In this document: positions 1 to 8,586 of the stretch, one piece after another
Position numbering within the stretch: the stretch's first letter is position 1
How the letters are laid out: the number at the start of each line of letters is the position of its first letter
Assembly: GCF_019834675.1 (NCBI RefSeq)
Contig: NZ_JABUBU010000002.1
Span: 310,001 to 374,000 of the forward strand
DNA length: 64,000 bases
Direction: 5' to 3'
DNA from: Rhodococcoides corynebacterioides
GTDB lineage: Bacteria > Actinomycetota > Actinomycetes > Mycobacteriales > Mycobacteriaceae
Notes under the pieces: model-generated
What the model was told of the DNA's origin: nothing
What the model saw: only the letters and a program-made list of their open reading frames with translations
Database searches by the model: none
Made by a program: the position numbers and the translations under genes

Positions 1-215
1 GACTCGTGCGCACTCTCGCGGACCTGCTTGATCACCAGCGTGCGCGGCAGCAGGAACGGATTCTCGGCCACCCGCACCCGCAGGACGACCGTGCGTCCGC
101 TGCCGCCGAGATCCACGGGATCGACCAGCGTGACCGCCGCGCCGGTGCGGCGGGTGAGGAGCTCCGTGGCCGCGGCCACGGCCTCGGTGATCGGGTCTGC
201 GAGCATTGCCGTCAT
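1..215 (-). CDS. Aminoglycoside phosphotransferase-like kinase, N-terminal fragment
   Basis: The gene runs off the left edge; only about 71 N-terminal residues are visible. The product starts MTAMLADPITEAV. It then shows a region with the look of the glycine-rich loop strands of APH/choline-kinase-like proteins (VDLGGSGRTVVLRVRVAE) and the segment LPRTLVIKQVRE, where the lysine would be the ATP-binding lysine of beta strand 3. This pattern is common in actinobacterial 'phosphotransferase' proteins that act on small molecules or sugars. The substrate cannot be told from this fragment. An internal ATG at 206 is an alternative start. The gene is transcribed away from the transglutaminase block, separated from it by 252 bases that contain a 14-bp tandem repeat. 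Confidence 0.55.
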   Translation of the reverse strand, partial: MTAMLADPITEAVAAATELLTRRTGAAVTLVDPVDLGGSGRTVVLRVRVAENPFLLPRTLVIKQVRESAHE

Positions 216-275
216 CGGTGTGTCGACCAGCAGCTCCCTCGGGGAGCGGCCGGGTCATCCCTCGTTTCCGTCGTC

Positions 276-341
276 GTGTCCGTGCTGTCGTGCGCTGTGG
301 CGTCCGTGTTGTGGCGTCCGTGCTGTCGCGTCCGTGCTGTC
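276..341. repeat. 14-bp degenerate tandem repeat in intergenic DNA
   Basis: About four and a half copies of a unit close to GCGTCCGTGCTGTC lie head to tail. Copies begin at 276, 300, 314 and 328; the last two are identical, and a shortened copy sits at 290-299. The repeat is in the 252-base gap between the divergent phosphotransferase start (215) and the transglutaminase stop (468). Open frames cross it on both strands but none looks like a protein. I see no other gene or clear promoter in this gap. Confidence 0.75.
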
Positions 342-467
342 GCGGCCGCGGCATTTCGCTCGGGGGGTCGCGCACGAGGCCGAAGCCGGGTGTCACGTCG
401 CCCGAACACTTGCCGGTTCCCCGAAACCCCGGTGCGGAAACAACCCGTTCGTGCTGTTTCGTCGACC

Positions 468-1376
468 CTATCGCACGGTCGGAAGCACCGGTGCGACGTC
501 GACGGAGACCTGGATGCGGCTCCGAGCGGAGTCCGTGTAGATGATGCCGCGTAACGGCGGCACGTCGTCGTAGTCGCGGCCCACGGCCACGGTGACGTAG
601 CGCTCGTCGCACCACTGGTCGTTGGTGGGGTCGACGTCGAGCCACCGTCCGTCCGACGTGCGCACCGACACCCAGGCGTGGCTCGCGTCGACCCCCACCA
701 TGCGCTCCTTGCCGGGCGGCGGGGTCGTGGAGAGGTAGCCGGACACGTACCGGGCCGCGAGCCCGTGCGACCGCAGGCAGGCCGCCGCGACGCGCGCGAA
801 GTCCTGGCACACCCCGGTGCGGGTGGCCATCACGTGCGCGACGGTGGTGGTCGTCGTGGTCGACCCGGACCGGTAGGTGAAGTCGCGGTGGATGCGGCGC
901 TGGAGGTCGAACACCGCCTCGGCCAGCGGGCGGCGGGGACGCAGGGACTCCGCCGCGTACTCCCGGACGTCGTCGGTGATCTCGGGCGGCTCGAGGTCCA
1001 GCGCGAATTCGACGTCCACCGCCGCGTCCGCCCGGCCGGCCGGCCGCGCGTCCTCCCACGGCTCCACGGCGGACCCCGTCGTCAGCTGCGTCGGGTCCGG
1101 CGCGCGGACCGCCACCAACGAGCGCGCGGTGACGCGCAGGTGCTCGTGGGGTGTGGTGACGTGGAAGAACACCGTCTCGTTGCCGTGGACATCGGTGCCC
1201 GACGACGCGTCGGTGGGCGCCGGTGACACCGTGACGGTGGCGTCGAGGCAGCGCTGCGCGGCCGTCGTCCGCGGGAACAGATGCCCGCGCCCGTACGACG
1301 ACGTCACGGGCGCCGAGTAGTGGTAGTCGGTGATGTGCGTGACGGCGTACCACCGCACGTCCCGATGGGCGGTCAC
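468..1376 (-). CDS. Transglutaminase-like cysteine protease family protein
   Basis: A 302-residue protein of the bacterial transglutaminase-like superfamily. An N-terminal beta-rich domain (residues about 8-100, ITDYHYSAPV...) typical of this family precedes the papain-like core. The catalytic triad can be read as Cys190 (TGVCQDFA), His233 (DASHAW) and Asp247 or Asp249 (LDVDPTND). It probably hydrolyses or transfers amide bonds; the substrate is unknown. The GTG start at 1376 is chosen because it overlaps the TGA of the upstream ATP-grasp/alpha-E gene by four bases (GTGA), implying translational coupling. A longer frame from 1406 would overlap the upstream gene by 34 bases. The pairing matches the conserved Rv2567-Rv2569c-type cluster of mycobacteria. 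Confidence 0.85.
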   Translation of the reverse strand: MTAHRDVRWYAVTHITDYHYSAPVTSSYGRGHLFPRTTAAQRCLDATVTVSPAPTDASSGTDVHGNETVFFHVTTPHEHLRVTARSLVAVRAPDPTQLTTGSAVEPWEDARPAGRADAAVDVEFALDLEPPEITDDVREYAAESLRPRRPLAEAVFDLQRRIHRDFTYRSGSTTTTTTVAHVMATRTGVCQDFARVAAACLRSHGLAARYVSGYLSTTPPPGKERMVGVDASHAWVSVRTSDGRWLDVDPTNDQWCDERYVTVAVGRDYDDVPPLRGIIYTDSARSRIQVSVDVAPVLPTVR

Positions 1377-3904
1377 GACAGCACCCTGCCCGCCCCGCGA
1401 CCCCACAGCGGCTGCGTTCCGCCGGGTCCGGACAGGTGGGTCTCGACGACGGCGGTGGTCAGCCGGTCGAGGTCCCCGATCACGGTGTCGAGGACCACGC
1501 GCAGGTCCGCCCGGCCGCTGTCGGTGTCGACGTCACCCGGCTCGAGCCGGCGCACGGTCGCCCGGAGCGCGTCCAGCGCCCGCAGCGGGCGCGACGTCAC
1601 CTCCGCGCCGGGAAGGGCCGACAGATCCACGGCGAGCCGCTCGATCTGGAACACGATCGAGCGGGGGTTCCCCGGGTCGGCGAGCACCAGGTCGATGACC
1701 GCCCCGAGCGTTGGGGCGCCGCGGTAGCGCCGACGGTGCGTCACCGAGGAGTCCGCGGCGGCCAGCACCGCGGACAGCACGATCTCCGCGATGGCCGGCG
1801 GGTGATCGGCCTCCACGGCGGCCGCCGCGAGGGCGGTGATGCCCGCGGCACGCTCGAGCCGGCGCCCGAGGTCCATCAGATGCCAGCCCGGGTCGCGGAC
1901 CATCGACTCCGCGGTCAGACCGGCCACGGCCAGCATGGAACCGACCACGCGGCTCTGCGTCGCCCACAGGGTGGCCTCGTCGGTCACGGGGGCCGCGGCC
2001 GCCTCCGCCAGGACCTGATCGACGCGGAACAGCACCGCCCACGTGTCCTGGCCGAGTTGGTCGCGCACGGCCCGCGCGCAGCGCGCGAGAGCGGCCACCG
2101 ACTGCGCCGCCGACCCCGGCCGGCGGGCGTCGACGGTGAGCGACCGGAACTCCGCGACCACCTCCGCCCTGGTCCGCGCGGCCGCGAACCCCGGCGCCGT
2201 GCCGGAGACCCGCGTGATGGCGGCCAGCACGACGGCGGTGGCGCGGTGGCCGGGGTCGGTGATCTCGCCGGGGTCGGTCGACATGCTCTCGGTCGGTCGC
2301 TCGGCGACGCCGTGCTCGCGCAGGCACGCGTTCCCGGCGACGAGCATCCGGGCCGTGCTCTCGGCACGTTCGGCGTAGCGGCCCATCCAGAACAGGTCGT
2401 TCAGCACGCGCGGGCTCGACACCGGGTCGGCGGTCTCCCGACGGCGGACGGTCCGGGCGTCGTCGTCGCGCCGCATGGTCGTCGCGGTACCCGGCGCGCG
2501 GCGGTCGCGCAAGACCCACACGTCGAGGGCGGCGGTGCTCGTCATCGGCTCGGTGAGGGGGTCCGTGACCAGGACCTGGCCCAGCCCGCCGGTCATGGTC
2601 ACGTACCCGGCGCGCGTCGCCACGTCGAACACACGCAAACCCACCGGACGCGAGTCCAGTCCCACGTCGGGACGGCGGTGTCCGGCGGGCCCGACCGGGG
2701 ACGTACCGAGCTCGGGAATCTCCCGCGCCGCCCAAGCGGTCGGGTCGGCGTCCACGCGCGCGAGCAGGTCCGCGGTCTCGGCCGCGGTGAGCTCGGCTCC
2801 GACGACGCTCGCGCCGCTGGTCGACTCGTGGAAGACGAGGGAGGCGGCGTGCGCGTGCAGGTGCGAGCGCATCGCGTCGTCACCCGCCCAGAAGGTGGGC
2901 ACGCCGGGCAGGATCGGCTCCTCCCCCAGCAAGGCGCGGGTCAGGCCCGGCAGGTCCACGGTCAGAGCGGGATTCTCGAGCACGCCGCTGCCGACGGTGT
3001 TGACCACCGTCACGGCCCCGCGGCGGGCCACGTCGAGCAGCCCGACCACACCCAACCGGGAGTCGGGTCGCAGATCCAACGGGTCGACGTCGTCGTCGTC
3101 GACGCGGCGCACCACCACGTGCACGCGGCGCAGTCGGCCGAGCGAGCGCATCCACACGGCGCCGTCCTGCACCACGAGATCCGGGGACTCGACCAGGGGG
3201 AATCCCAGCACGGACGCCAGGTGCGCCTGGTCGAACGCCGTCTCGGATCCGGCGCCGGGACTGAGCACCACCACGGTCGGATCCTCCGCCGCGGGGGGCG
3301 CGGCCTCGACGAGGGCGACCCGCACGGCCCCGACGAACGTGCTCACCGGACGCGGGCCGACGGCACGGAACTCACCGGGGACGGCGCGCGCGAGGATCGA
3401 CCGGTCGGCCAGGGCGTACCCGGCGCCCGACGGCGCCTGGGTGCGGTCCGACAGCACGTGGGCCTCGCCCGATCGGTCGTGGATCAGGTCGACGGCATGG
3501 AAGAACAGCCGGTGGGGACCGGGAATGGCCAGGCCGTGGGCCGCTCGGCGGTAGCCGCGGTGTCGGACGATCACCTCGGGAGGAACGAGCCCGCGCCGCA
3601 GCACGGTGCGATCGCCGTAGAGGTCCGTGAGCAGGGCGTCGAGCAGGCGGGAGCGCTGGGTGACCCCCGCGTCGAGGCGTGCCCACTGCTCGCTGCCGAG
3701 CACCAGCGGCACCGTGTCGAGTTCCCAGCGCGCAGCGGGCGCCGCGTCGGTGAGGGTCCCGTCGTCGGTGGGCGGCTCACCGACCCCGAAGGTGACGCCG
3801 AGTTCGTCGACGGCCCGGGTGACGCGCGCCTGGGCGGCGCGCAGGCGCGCCGTGTCGTGCGCCGCGAACGGATGCTCGTCGCCGCTCCCCGCTCCTCGGT
3901 CCAC
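1373..3904 (-). CDS. Circularly permuted ATP-grasp / alpha-E domain fusion protein
   Basis: An 843-residue fusion. The N-terminal part (residues about 1-480) is a circularly permuted type 2 ATP-grasp domain (old DUF404/DUF407). Signature stretches include YGDRTVLRRGLVPPEV, VVLSPGAGSETAFDQ and TVVNTVGSGVLENP. The C-terminal part (about 500-815) is an alpha-E (DUF403) domain beginning LNDLFWMGRYAERAEST. In many bacteria these two domains are separate genes next to a transglutaminase gene; computational work has proposed they make and process an unidentified peptide. Here the transglutaminase follows directly with a GTGA overlap, so the pair is almost certainly one operon. The ATG at 3904 gives a start 28 bases beyond the end of the DUF389 gene. 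The biochemical role is unproven. Confidence 0.88.
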   Translation of the reverse strand: MDRGAGSGDEHPFAAHDTARLRAAQARVTRAVDELGVTFGVGEPPTDDGTLTDAAPAARWELDTVPLVLGSEQWARLDAGVTQRSRLLDALLTDLYGDRTVLRRGLVPPEVIVRHRGYRRAAHGLAIPGPHRLFFHAVDLIHDRSGEAHVLSDRTQAPSGAGYALADRSILARAVPGEFRAVGPRPVSTFVGAVRVALVEAAPPAAEDPTVVVLSPGAGSETAFDQAHLASVLGFPLVESPDLVVQDGAVWMRSLGRLRRVHVVVRRVDDDDVDPLDLRPDSRLGVVGLLDVARRGAVTVVNTVGSGVLENPALTVDLPGLTRALLGEEPILPGVPTFWAGDDAMRSHLHAHAASLVFHESTSGASVVGAELTAAETADLLARVDADPTAWAAREIPELGTSPVGPAGHRRPDVGLDSRPVGLRVFDVATRAGYVTMTGGLGQVLVTDPLTEPMTSTAALDVWVLRDRRAPGTATTMRRDDDARTVRRRETADPVSSPRVLNDLFWMGRYAERAESTARMLVAGNACLREHGVAERPTESMSTDPGEITDPGHRATAVVLAAITRVSGTAPGFAAARTRAEVVAEFRSLTVDARRPGSAAQSVAALARCARAVRDQLGQDTWAVLFRVDQVLAEAAAAPVTDEATLWATQSRVVGSMLAVAGLTAESMVRDPGWHLMDLGRRLERAAGITALAAAAVEADHPPAIAEIVLSAVLAAADSSVTHRRRYRGAPTLGAVIDLVLADPGNPRSIVFQIERLAVDLSALPGAEVTSRPLRALDALRATVRRLEPGDVDTDSGRADLRVVLDTVIGDLDRLTTAVVETHLSGPGGTQPLWGRGAGRVLS

Positions 3905-3931
3905 GACCGGTGAACCTACCGGGCCGACGCG

Positions 3932-4843
3932 TCACGCTCGTCGGGACCGCCGGTGGAGCAGCAGGACCACCGACGCCGCCGTCACGATCCCCACCAGGTT
4001 GATGCCGAGCTGGCCGGCGGAGAGCAGCGCGATCCGCCACGACCCCACCGTCGCCGCCACCACCGCGAAACCCGCCGCGGGGACGGTCGTCACCGAGATG
4101 AAGACGCCCACCAGCGCGGCGGATTTCGACGAGATCAAGGCGAGCATCCCTGCGGCGCCCGCGAGCAGCGCGACCACGAGGGAGAACGGACCCACCTGGT
4201 AGATGAAGTCGACCTGTTGCAGATCGTCGATGGACTCGGGCTGCACCCATCCCACGGCCTCGGCGGCCAGTGCCCCTGCCGCGGTCACCACCATGGCCAG
4301 GGGGAAGCCCACCACCAGGGCCAGGACCGACCGGCGGATCAGCGACCACCGTCGGCGCACCAGTCCGACGGCGAGCGCGGCCAACGGGCCGAATTCGGGA
4401 CCGACGACGACGGCCCCGACGATGGTCACCGGGGAGTCGAGGACCACGCCGATCGCCGACAACAGGCACGCGATGGTGAGGAACGCCAGGAACGTCGCGT
4501 TGAGGCTCGACTCCTCGCGGGTGCGGGCGATCAACTCGTCCCACACGATGGCGTCGTCGGGCTCCCCCGGCGCCCGCTTCTCGGCGTCGCGCGCGGCGTC
4601 GGCGAGCACCGTCTCGACCGAGGTGAGCGCGATCGCTCCCTCGTGCGTGAGCCCGAGCCGACGCAGCTCGGCGATGACGCGGTCGGTGCATTCGCGGGCC
4701 AGCAGGACGTCCACGACGTCACCCGCGGGGGTGACCGACGCGTCCCGCATCACCGACACCGTCGCCACCCCGGCGGTGTCGTCGAGCATGCGCAGCACGT
4801 CCGGGGTCCGGCCGCTGGGACAGATCACCCGTACGTTCTGCAT
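3932..4843 (-). CDS. DUF389 family integral membrane protein
   Basis: A 303-residue protein. The N-terminal cytoplasmic domain (residues about 1-105) is followed by about six hydrophobic segments, including FLAFLTIACLLSAIGVVL and the small-residue-rich AVVVGPEFGPLAALAVGL, which is the family hallmark (GPEFGPLAALA). The function is unknown. DUF389 proteins are often annotated as putative hydrophobic-domain or transport-related proteins, but no substrate is established. The start at the ATG (MQNVRVICPSG) is favoured because the frame continues upstream only into antisense of aspS. The gene sits 8 bases downstream of the aspS stop on the same strand and may be read through from it. Confidence 0.85.
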   Translation of the reverse strand: MQNVRVICPSGRTPDVLRMLDDTAGVATVSVMRDASVTPAGDVVDVLLARECTDRVIAELRRLGLTHEGAIALTSVETVLADAARDAEKRAPGEPDDAIVWDELIARTREESSLNATFLAFLTIACLLSAIGVVLDSPVTIVGAVVVGPEFGPLAALAVGLVRRRWSLIRRSVLALVVGFPLAMVVTAAGALAAEAVGWVQPESIDDLQQVDFIYQVGPFSLVVALLAGAAGMLALISSKSAALVGVFISVTTVPAAGFAVVAATVGSWRIALLSAGQLGINLVGIVTAASVVLLLHRRSRRA

Positions 4844-4851
4844 GCCGCACC

Positions 4852-6642
4852 CTACGTGGCGGGGCCGGCCTTCTCGCCGCGAACGACGGGCTTCGCGTCG
4901 ATCCCGGATTCCTTGCGCTGCTGCGCCGTGATGGGCGCGGGAGCGTCGGTGAGGGGGTCGACGCCGCCGCCCGACTTGGGGAACGCGATGACCTCGCGGA
5001 TGGAGTCGACGCCGGCGAGCAACGCGGTGATGCGGTCCCAGCCGAACGCGATGCCGCCGTGGGGCGGGGCGCCGAACGCGAACGCGTCGAGGAGGAAGCC
5101 GAACTTCTCCTGTGCCTGCTCGGCGTCGATGCCCATCATCGCGAACACGCGTTCCTGCACGTCCTTGCGATGGATACGGATGGAGCCGCCGCCGATCTCG
5201 TTGCCGTTGCAGACGATGTCGTAGGCGTACGCGAGGGCGGAGCCCGGGTCGGTGTCGAAGGTGTCCATCGATTCCGGCTTGGGCGAGGTGAACGCGTGGT
5301 GCACCGCGGTCCAGGACCCGGAACCGACGGCGACGTCGCCGCTCGCGGTCGCCTCGGACGCCGGCTCGAAGAGCGGGGCGTCCACGATCCAGACGAACGC
5401 CCACTCGTTCTCGTCGATCAGGCCCTGCTTGCGGGCGATCTCACCGCGCGCGGCACCGAGAAGCGCCCGCTGCGCCTTGGCCGGGCCGGCGGCGAAGAAG
5501 ACGCAGTCACCGGGCTGTGCGCCGACATGCGCGGCGAGCCCGTCGCGTTCGGCGTCCGACAGGTTCTTCGCGACGGGCCCGCCGAGGGTGCCGTCCTCCT
5601 GGACCAGCACGTAGGCCAGTCCCTTCGCGCCGCGCTGCTTGGCCCACTCCTGCCAGGCGTCGAGCTGCCGACGGGGCTGCGAGGCGCCGCCGGGCATGAC
5701 GACCGCGCCGACGTACGGCGCCTGGAACACCCGGAAGGGGGTGTCGGCGAAGTACTCCGTGCACTCGACGAGCTCGACGCCGAAACGCAGGTCGGGCTTG
5801 TCGGACCCGAAGCGGCGCATCGCCTCGTGGTAGGTCATGCGCGGGATGGGCGTGGCGACCTCGTGACCCACCAGGTTCCAGAGCGCGGTGAGGATCTCCT
5901 CGGCCAAAAGGATGACGTCGTCCTGGGTGACGAAGGCCATCTCGACGTCGAGCTGGGTGAACTCGGGCTGCCGGTCGGCGCGGAAGTCCTCGTCCCGGTA
6001 GCAGCGCGCGATCTGGTAGTACCGCTCGATGCCGCCGACCATCAGCAGCTGCTTGAACAGCTGCGGGCTCTGCGGCAGAGCGTAGAAGCTGCCCGGCTGC
6101 AGGCGCGCGGGGACCAGGAAGTCGCGGGCGCCCTCGGGGGTCGAACGCGTCAGCGTCGGGGTCTCGACCTCGACGAAGCTGTGGTGCGCCAGCACCTCGC
6201 GTGCCGCGGCGTTGACCTTGGACCGCAGCCGGATCGCCTTGCCCGGCCCTTCGCGGCGCAGATCGAGGTAGCGGTACTTCAGACGCGCCTCCTCGCCCGG
6301 GTTCTCGTCGAGCTGGAACGGCAGCGGCGCGCTCTCGCCCAGCACCTCGAGCTCGGTGACGTTCACCTCGACGGCGCCGGTCGGGATCTCGAAGTTCTGG
6401 TTGCCCTCGGGACGGATCTCGACGGTGCCGGTGACGCGCACGCAGAACTCGGCGCGCAACCGGTGGGACTGCTCGGCCGCCGGGCCGTCGCGGAACACGG
6501 CCTGCACCACACCGGAGGCGTCGCGCAGATCGATGAAGATGACCCCACCGTGATCGCGGCGACGCGCGACCCATCCGGTGAGAGTGACCTGTCGGTCCGC
6601 GTGCTCGGCTCGAAGCGAGCCGGCGAGGTGCGTGCGCAGCAC
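4852..6642 (-). CDS. aspS: Aspartate--tRNA ligase
   Basis: Class II aminoacyl-tRNA synthetase of 596 residues, the usual bacterial length. It charges tRNA with aspartate in the cytoplasm. The N-terminal OB-fold anticodon-binding domain ([20 protein letters not shown]) precedes the catalytic core with motif 2 ([16 protein letters not shown]), the bacterial insertion domain, and motif 3 (GIAFGWDR). The start is the GTG at 6642 ([12 protein letters not shown]); a GGAAGGA Shine-Dalgarno element lies six bases ahead of it, and the upstream in-frame residues are not family-like. Whether it is discriminating or also charges tRNA-Asn cannot be settled here. It is transcribed divergently from the metallopeptidase gene across 158 bases. 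Confidence 0.97.
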   Translation of the reverse strand: MLRTHLAGSLRAEHADRQVTLTGWVARRRDHGGVIFIDLRDASGVVQAVFRDGPAAEQSHRLRAEFCVRVTGTVEIRPEGNQNFEIPTGAVEVNVTELEVLGESAPLPFQLDENPGEEARLKYRYLDLRREGPGKAIRLRSKVNAAAREVLAHHSFVEVETPTLTRSTPEGARDFLVPARLQPGSFYALPQSPQLFKQLLMVGGIERYYQIARCYRDEDFRADRQPEFTQLDVEMAFVTQDDVILLAEEILTALWNLVGHEVATPIPRMTYHEAMRRFGSDKPDLRFGVELVECTEYFADTPFRVFQAPYVGAVVMPGGASQPRRQLDAWQEWAKQRGAKGLAYVLVQEDGTLGGPVAKNLSDAERDGLAAHVGAQPGDCVFFAAGPAKAQRALLGAARGEIARKQGLIDENEWAFVWIVDAPLFEPASEATASGDVAVGSGSWTAVHHAFTSPKPESMDTFDTDPGSALAYAYDIVCNGNEIGGGSIRIHRKDVQERVFAMMGIDAEQAQEKFGFLLDAFAFGAPPHGGIAFGWDRITALLAGVDSIREVIAFPKSGGGVDPLTDAPAPITAQQRKESGIDAKPVVRGEKAGPAT

Positions 6643-6800
6643 TGGAGTCCTTCCGGGGATGAATGGGGAGCAGCTGTCGATCCTACGGACCACGCGTGGC
6701 GGCCTCGACGCCGGGAGAAACGGCACCGGGAGAATCAGCACCGTGTCGGCAGTGGTCACGTGCGAAGCTGTGCGCACAGGCCTCGAGAAAGCGGTGACCC

Positions 6801-7715
6801 ATGACGTTCGATCCCGATGCGCGCATCGATTCCTCCCGCGTGCAGCGGTCCTCGGGTAATCGGGGCAAGGGCATCGCCGTCGGCGGCGGACTCGGCGGCA
6901 TCGTCGTCGTGGTGATCGCGCTGCTGCTCGGCGGCGATCCCTCGCAGGTGCTCGGCAGCCTCGGCGGCGACACCGCCACGACACAGGACAACGGTGCCGG
7001 CGACCCGACCTGCGAGACCGGCGCCGACGCGAACGCGAACGTCGACTGCCGCGTCACGGCCACGGTGCAGAGCCTCGATCAGGTCTGGGACACCCAGCTC
7101 GCCGCGCAGACCGGGGTCGCGTACGTGCAGCCGGAGGTGGAGCTGTTCCGCGGATCGGTGTCCACCGGATGCGGGAACGCGACCTCCGACGTGGGTCCCT
7201 TCTACTGTCCGGCCGATTCCACCGCGTACTTCGACACCGACTTCTTCCAGGTGCTCGTCGACCGCTTCGGCTCGAGCGGCGGTCCCCTGGCGCAGGAGTA
7301 CGTGGTCGCGCACGAGTTCGGCCACCATCTCCAGAACCAGCTCGGCGACATCGGTCGCGCGCAGGCCGATCCGGCCGGTGCCGAGTCCGGCGCGGTCCGC
7401 ACGGAGCTGCAGGCGGACTGCTACGCGGGGGTGTGGGCCAATCGCGCGGACGACGAGCCCGCGCCCGGCGGCTCGGAACCGCTGCTCGAGCCGCTGACCG
7501 ACGGCGACGTCGCGGATGCGCTCTCGGCCGCCTCGTCGGTGGGCGACGACCGCATCCAGCAGGCGTCGTCGGGCCGGGTGAATCCCGAGGGGTGGACGCA
7601 CGGGTCGTCCGCGCAGCGGCAGGCGTGGTTCACCGCCGGCTACCGCACCGGGCAGGTCGCCGCGTGCGACACCTACTCGGCGCGCAACCTCGACGACCCG
7701 TCGTCGATCCGGTGA
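6801..7715 (+). CDS. Neutral zinc metallopeptidase, YpfJ/Zn_peptidase_2 family
   Basis: A 304-residue protein anchored by one N-terminal membrane segment (residues about 26-44, [20 protein letters not shown]) with the catalytic domain outside. The zinc site is H171-E-F-G-H175 ([11 protein letters not shown]), and a downstream acidic segment ([12 protein letters not shown]) supplies the likely third ligand, as in the YpfJ family. Four or more cysteines outside the membrane could form disulfides. The substrate is not known for this family. The TGA stop overlaps the next gene's GTG by four bases, so the MBL-fold gene is probably translated from the same message. Confidence 0.9.
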   Translation: MTFDPDARIDSSRVQRSSGNRGKGIAVGGGLGGIVVVVIALLLGGDPSQVLGSLGGDTATTQDNGAGDPTCETGADANANVDCRVTATVQSLDQVWDTQLAAQTGVAYVQPEVELFRGSVSTGCGNATSDVGPFYCPADSTAYFDTDFFQVLVDRFGSSGGPLAQEYVVAHEFGHHLQNQLGDIGRAQADPAGAESGAVRTELQADCYAGVWANRADDEPAPGGSEPLLEPLTDGDVADALSAASSVGDDRIQQASSGRVNPEGWTHGSSAQRQAWFTAGYRTGQVAACDTYSARNLDDPSSIR

Positions 7716-8548
7716 CGGGGCCGGGCCGGTCCACCCGTGCGCGCCTGCCCGTCTGCGCGACGTGCGGGGTCCAGTACGACGCGGTCGATCCCGAGGTCTG
7801 CCCGATCTGCACCGACGAGCGGCAGTACGTGGGTGCGGGCGGTCAGCGCTGGACCACCGTGGCCGAGATCGCCGCCGAGCACCGCACGGTGGTGCGACCG
7901 GAGATCACCGGTCTGACCGGGGTGGGCACCGAGCCGAGCTTCGCCATCGGCCAGCGTGCACTCCTGGTGCCGGGCGAGGGCGGAAACGTGTTGTGGGACT
8001 GCGTGTCCAGCATCGACGACGCCGCGGTGGCCCGGGTGACCGAGCTGGGCGGCGTCGCCGCGATCGCCCTGTCCCATCCGCACTACTACAGCGCCATGGT
8101 CGAGTGGAGCGAGGCGTTCGGCGGGGCCCCGATCTACGTGCACGCCGGGGACCGGCAATGGATTCCGCGCCGCGGAGCCGTCCGGACCTGGGACGGCGAC
8201 ACCCTCGAGGTCCTCCCGGGGCGCACGCTGATCAACGCGCGCGTCCACTTCGCCGGCGGCACGGTGCTGCACTGGCCGGGCCCGGACGGGCGCGGGGACC
8301 TGTGCTCCGGGGACATCGTGCAGGTGGTGGCCGACCGGCGGTGGGTGTCCTTCATGTACAGCTACCCGAACCTGATTCCCGAGCATCCGGACACCGTCCG
8401 CCGCACCGTCCGCCTGCTGCGCGACCTCGAGTTCGAGACCGTCCACGGCGCCTGGTGGGGCAAGGTGGTCGAGTCCGACGGGCGGGGCGCCGTGGTGCGC
8501 TCGGCCCGCCGCTACCTCGAGCACCTGGGGCTGACGCCCGACATCTGA
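7712..8548 (+). CDS. MBL-fold hydrolase with N-terminal zinc-ribbon-like motif
   Basis: A 278-residue protein starting at a GTG that overlaps the preceding TGA. Residues 10-31 contain two CxxC pairs (VCATCGVQ and VCPIC), resembling a small zinc ribbon. The remainder resembles a metallo-beta-lactamase fold: FAIGQRALLVPGEGGNVLWD, then ALSHPHYYS in the place of the usual HxHxDH metal motif, and later HWPGPD and CSGDIVQV. The Asp-His half of the metal motif is missing (HPHYY), so metal binding must differ from classic hydrolases or the enzyme may be altered. Substrate unknown. The gene ends inside a 27-bp tandem duplication shared with the convergent radical SAM gene. Confidence 0.75.
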   Translation: MTGPGRSTRARLPVCATCGVQYDAVDPEVCPICTDERQYVGAGGQRWTTVAEIAAEHRTVVRPEITGLTGVGTEPSFAIGQRALLVPGEGGNVLWDCVSSIDDAAVARVTELGGVAAIALSHPHYYSAMVEWSEAFGGAPIYVHAGDRQWIPRRGAVRTWDGDTLEVLPGRTLINARVHFAGGTVLHWPGPDGRGDLCSGDIVQVVADRRWVSFMYSYPNLIPEHPDTVRRTVRLLRDLEFETVHGAWWGKVVESDGRGAVVRSARRYLEHLGLTPDI

Positions 8549-8586
8549 CACCGGTCGGAGACGCCCGACATCCGACGCCGGTCAGA
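8533..8586. repeat. 27-bp tandem duplication spanning two convergent stop codons
   Basis: Two adjacent 27-base copies (8533-8559 and 8560-8586) match at 24 of 27 positions. Each begins GACGCCCGACAT. The first copy carries the TGA stop of the MBL-fold gene (8546-8548). The second carries the stop of the convergent radical SAM gene (TCA at 8582-8584). It is one of three such gene-end duplications in this window. Confidence 0.85.

Noticed and set aside
212..409. 65-codon minus-strand frame as a longer N-terminus of the phosphotransferase
   Set aside because: It is in another reading frame, Thr/Arg-rich, and made largely of the 14-bp tandem repeat.
1281..1727. Short plus-strand frames near the transglutaminase start
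   Set aside because: Shadows of the two overlapping minus-strand genes; no start signals or family features.
1436..3913. 825-codon open frame on the plus strand
   Set aside because: It is antisense to the ATP-grasp/alpha-E gene and is His/Gly/Arg-rich without family resemblance, as expected from GC-rich shadow frames.
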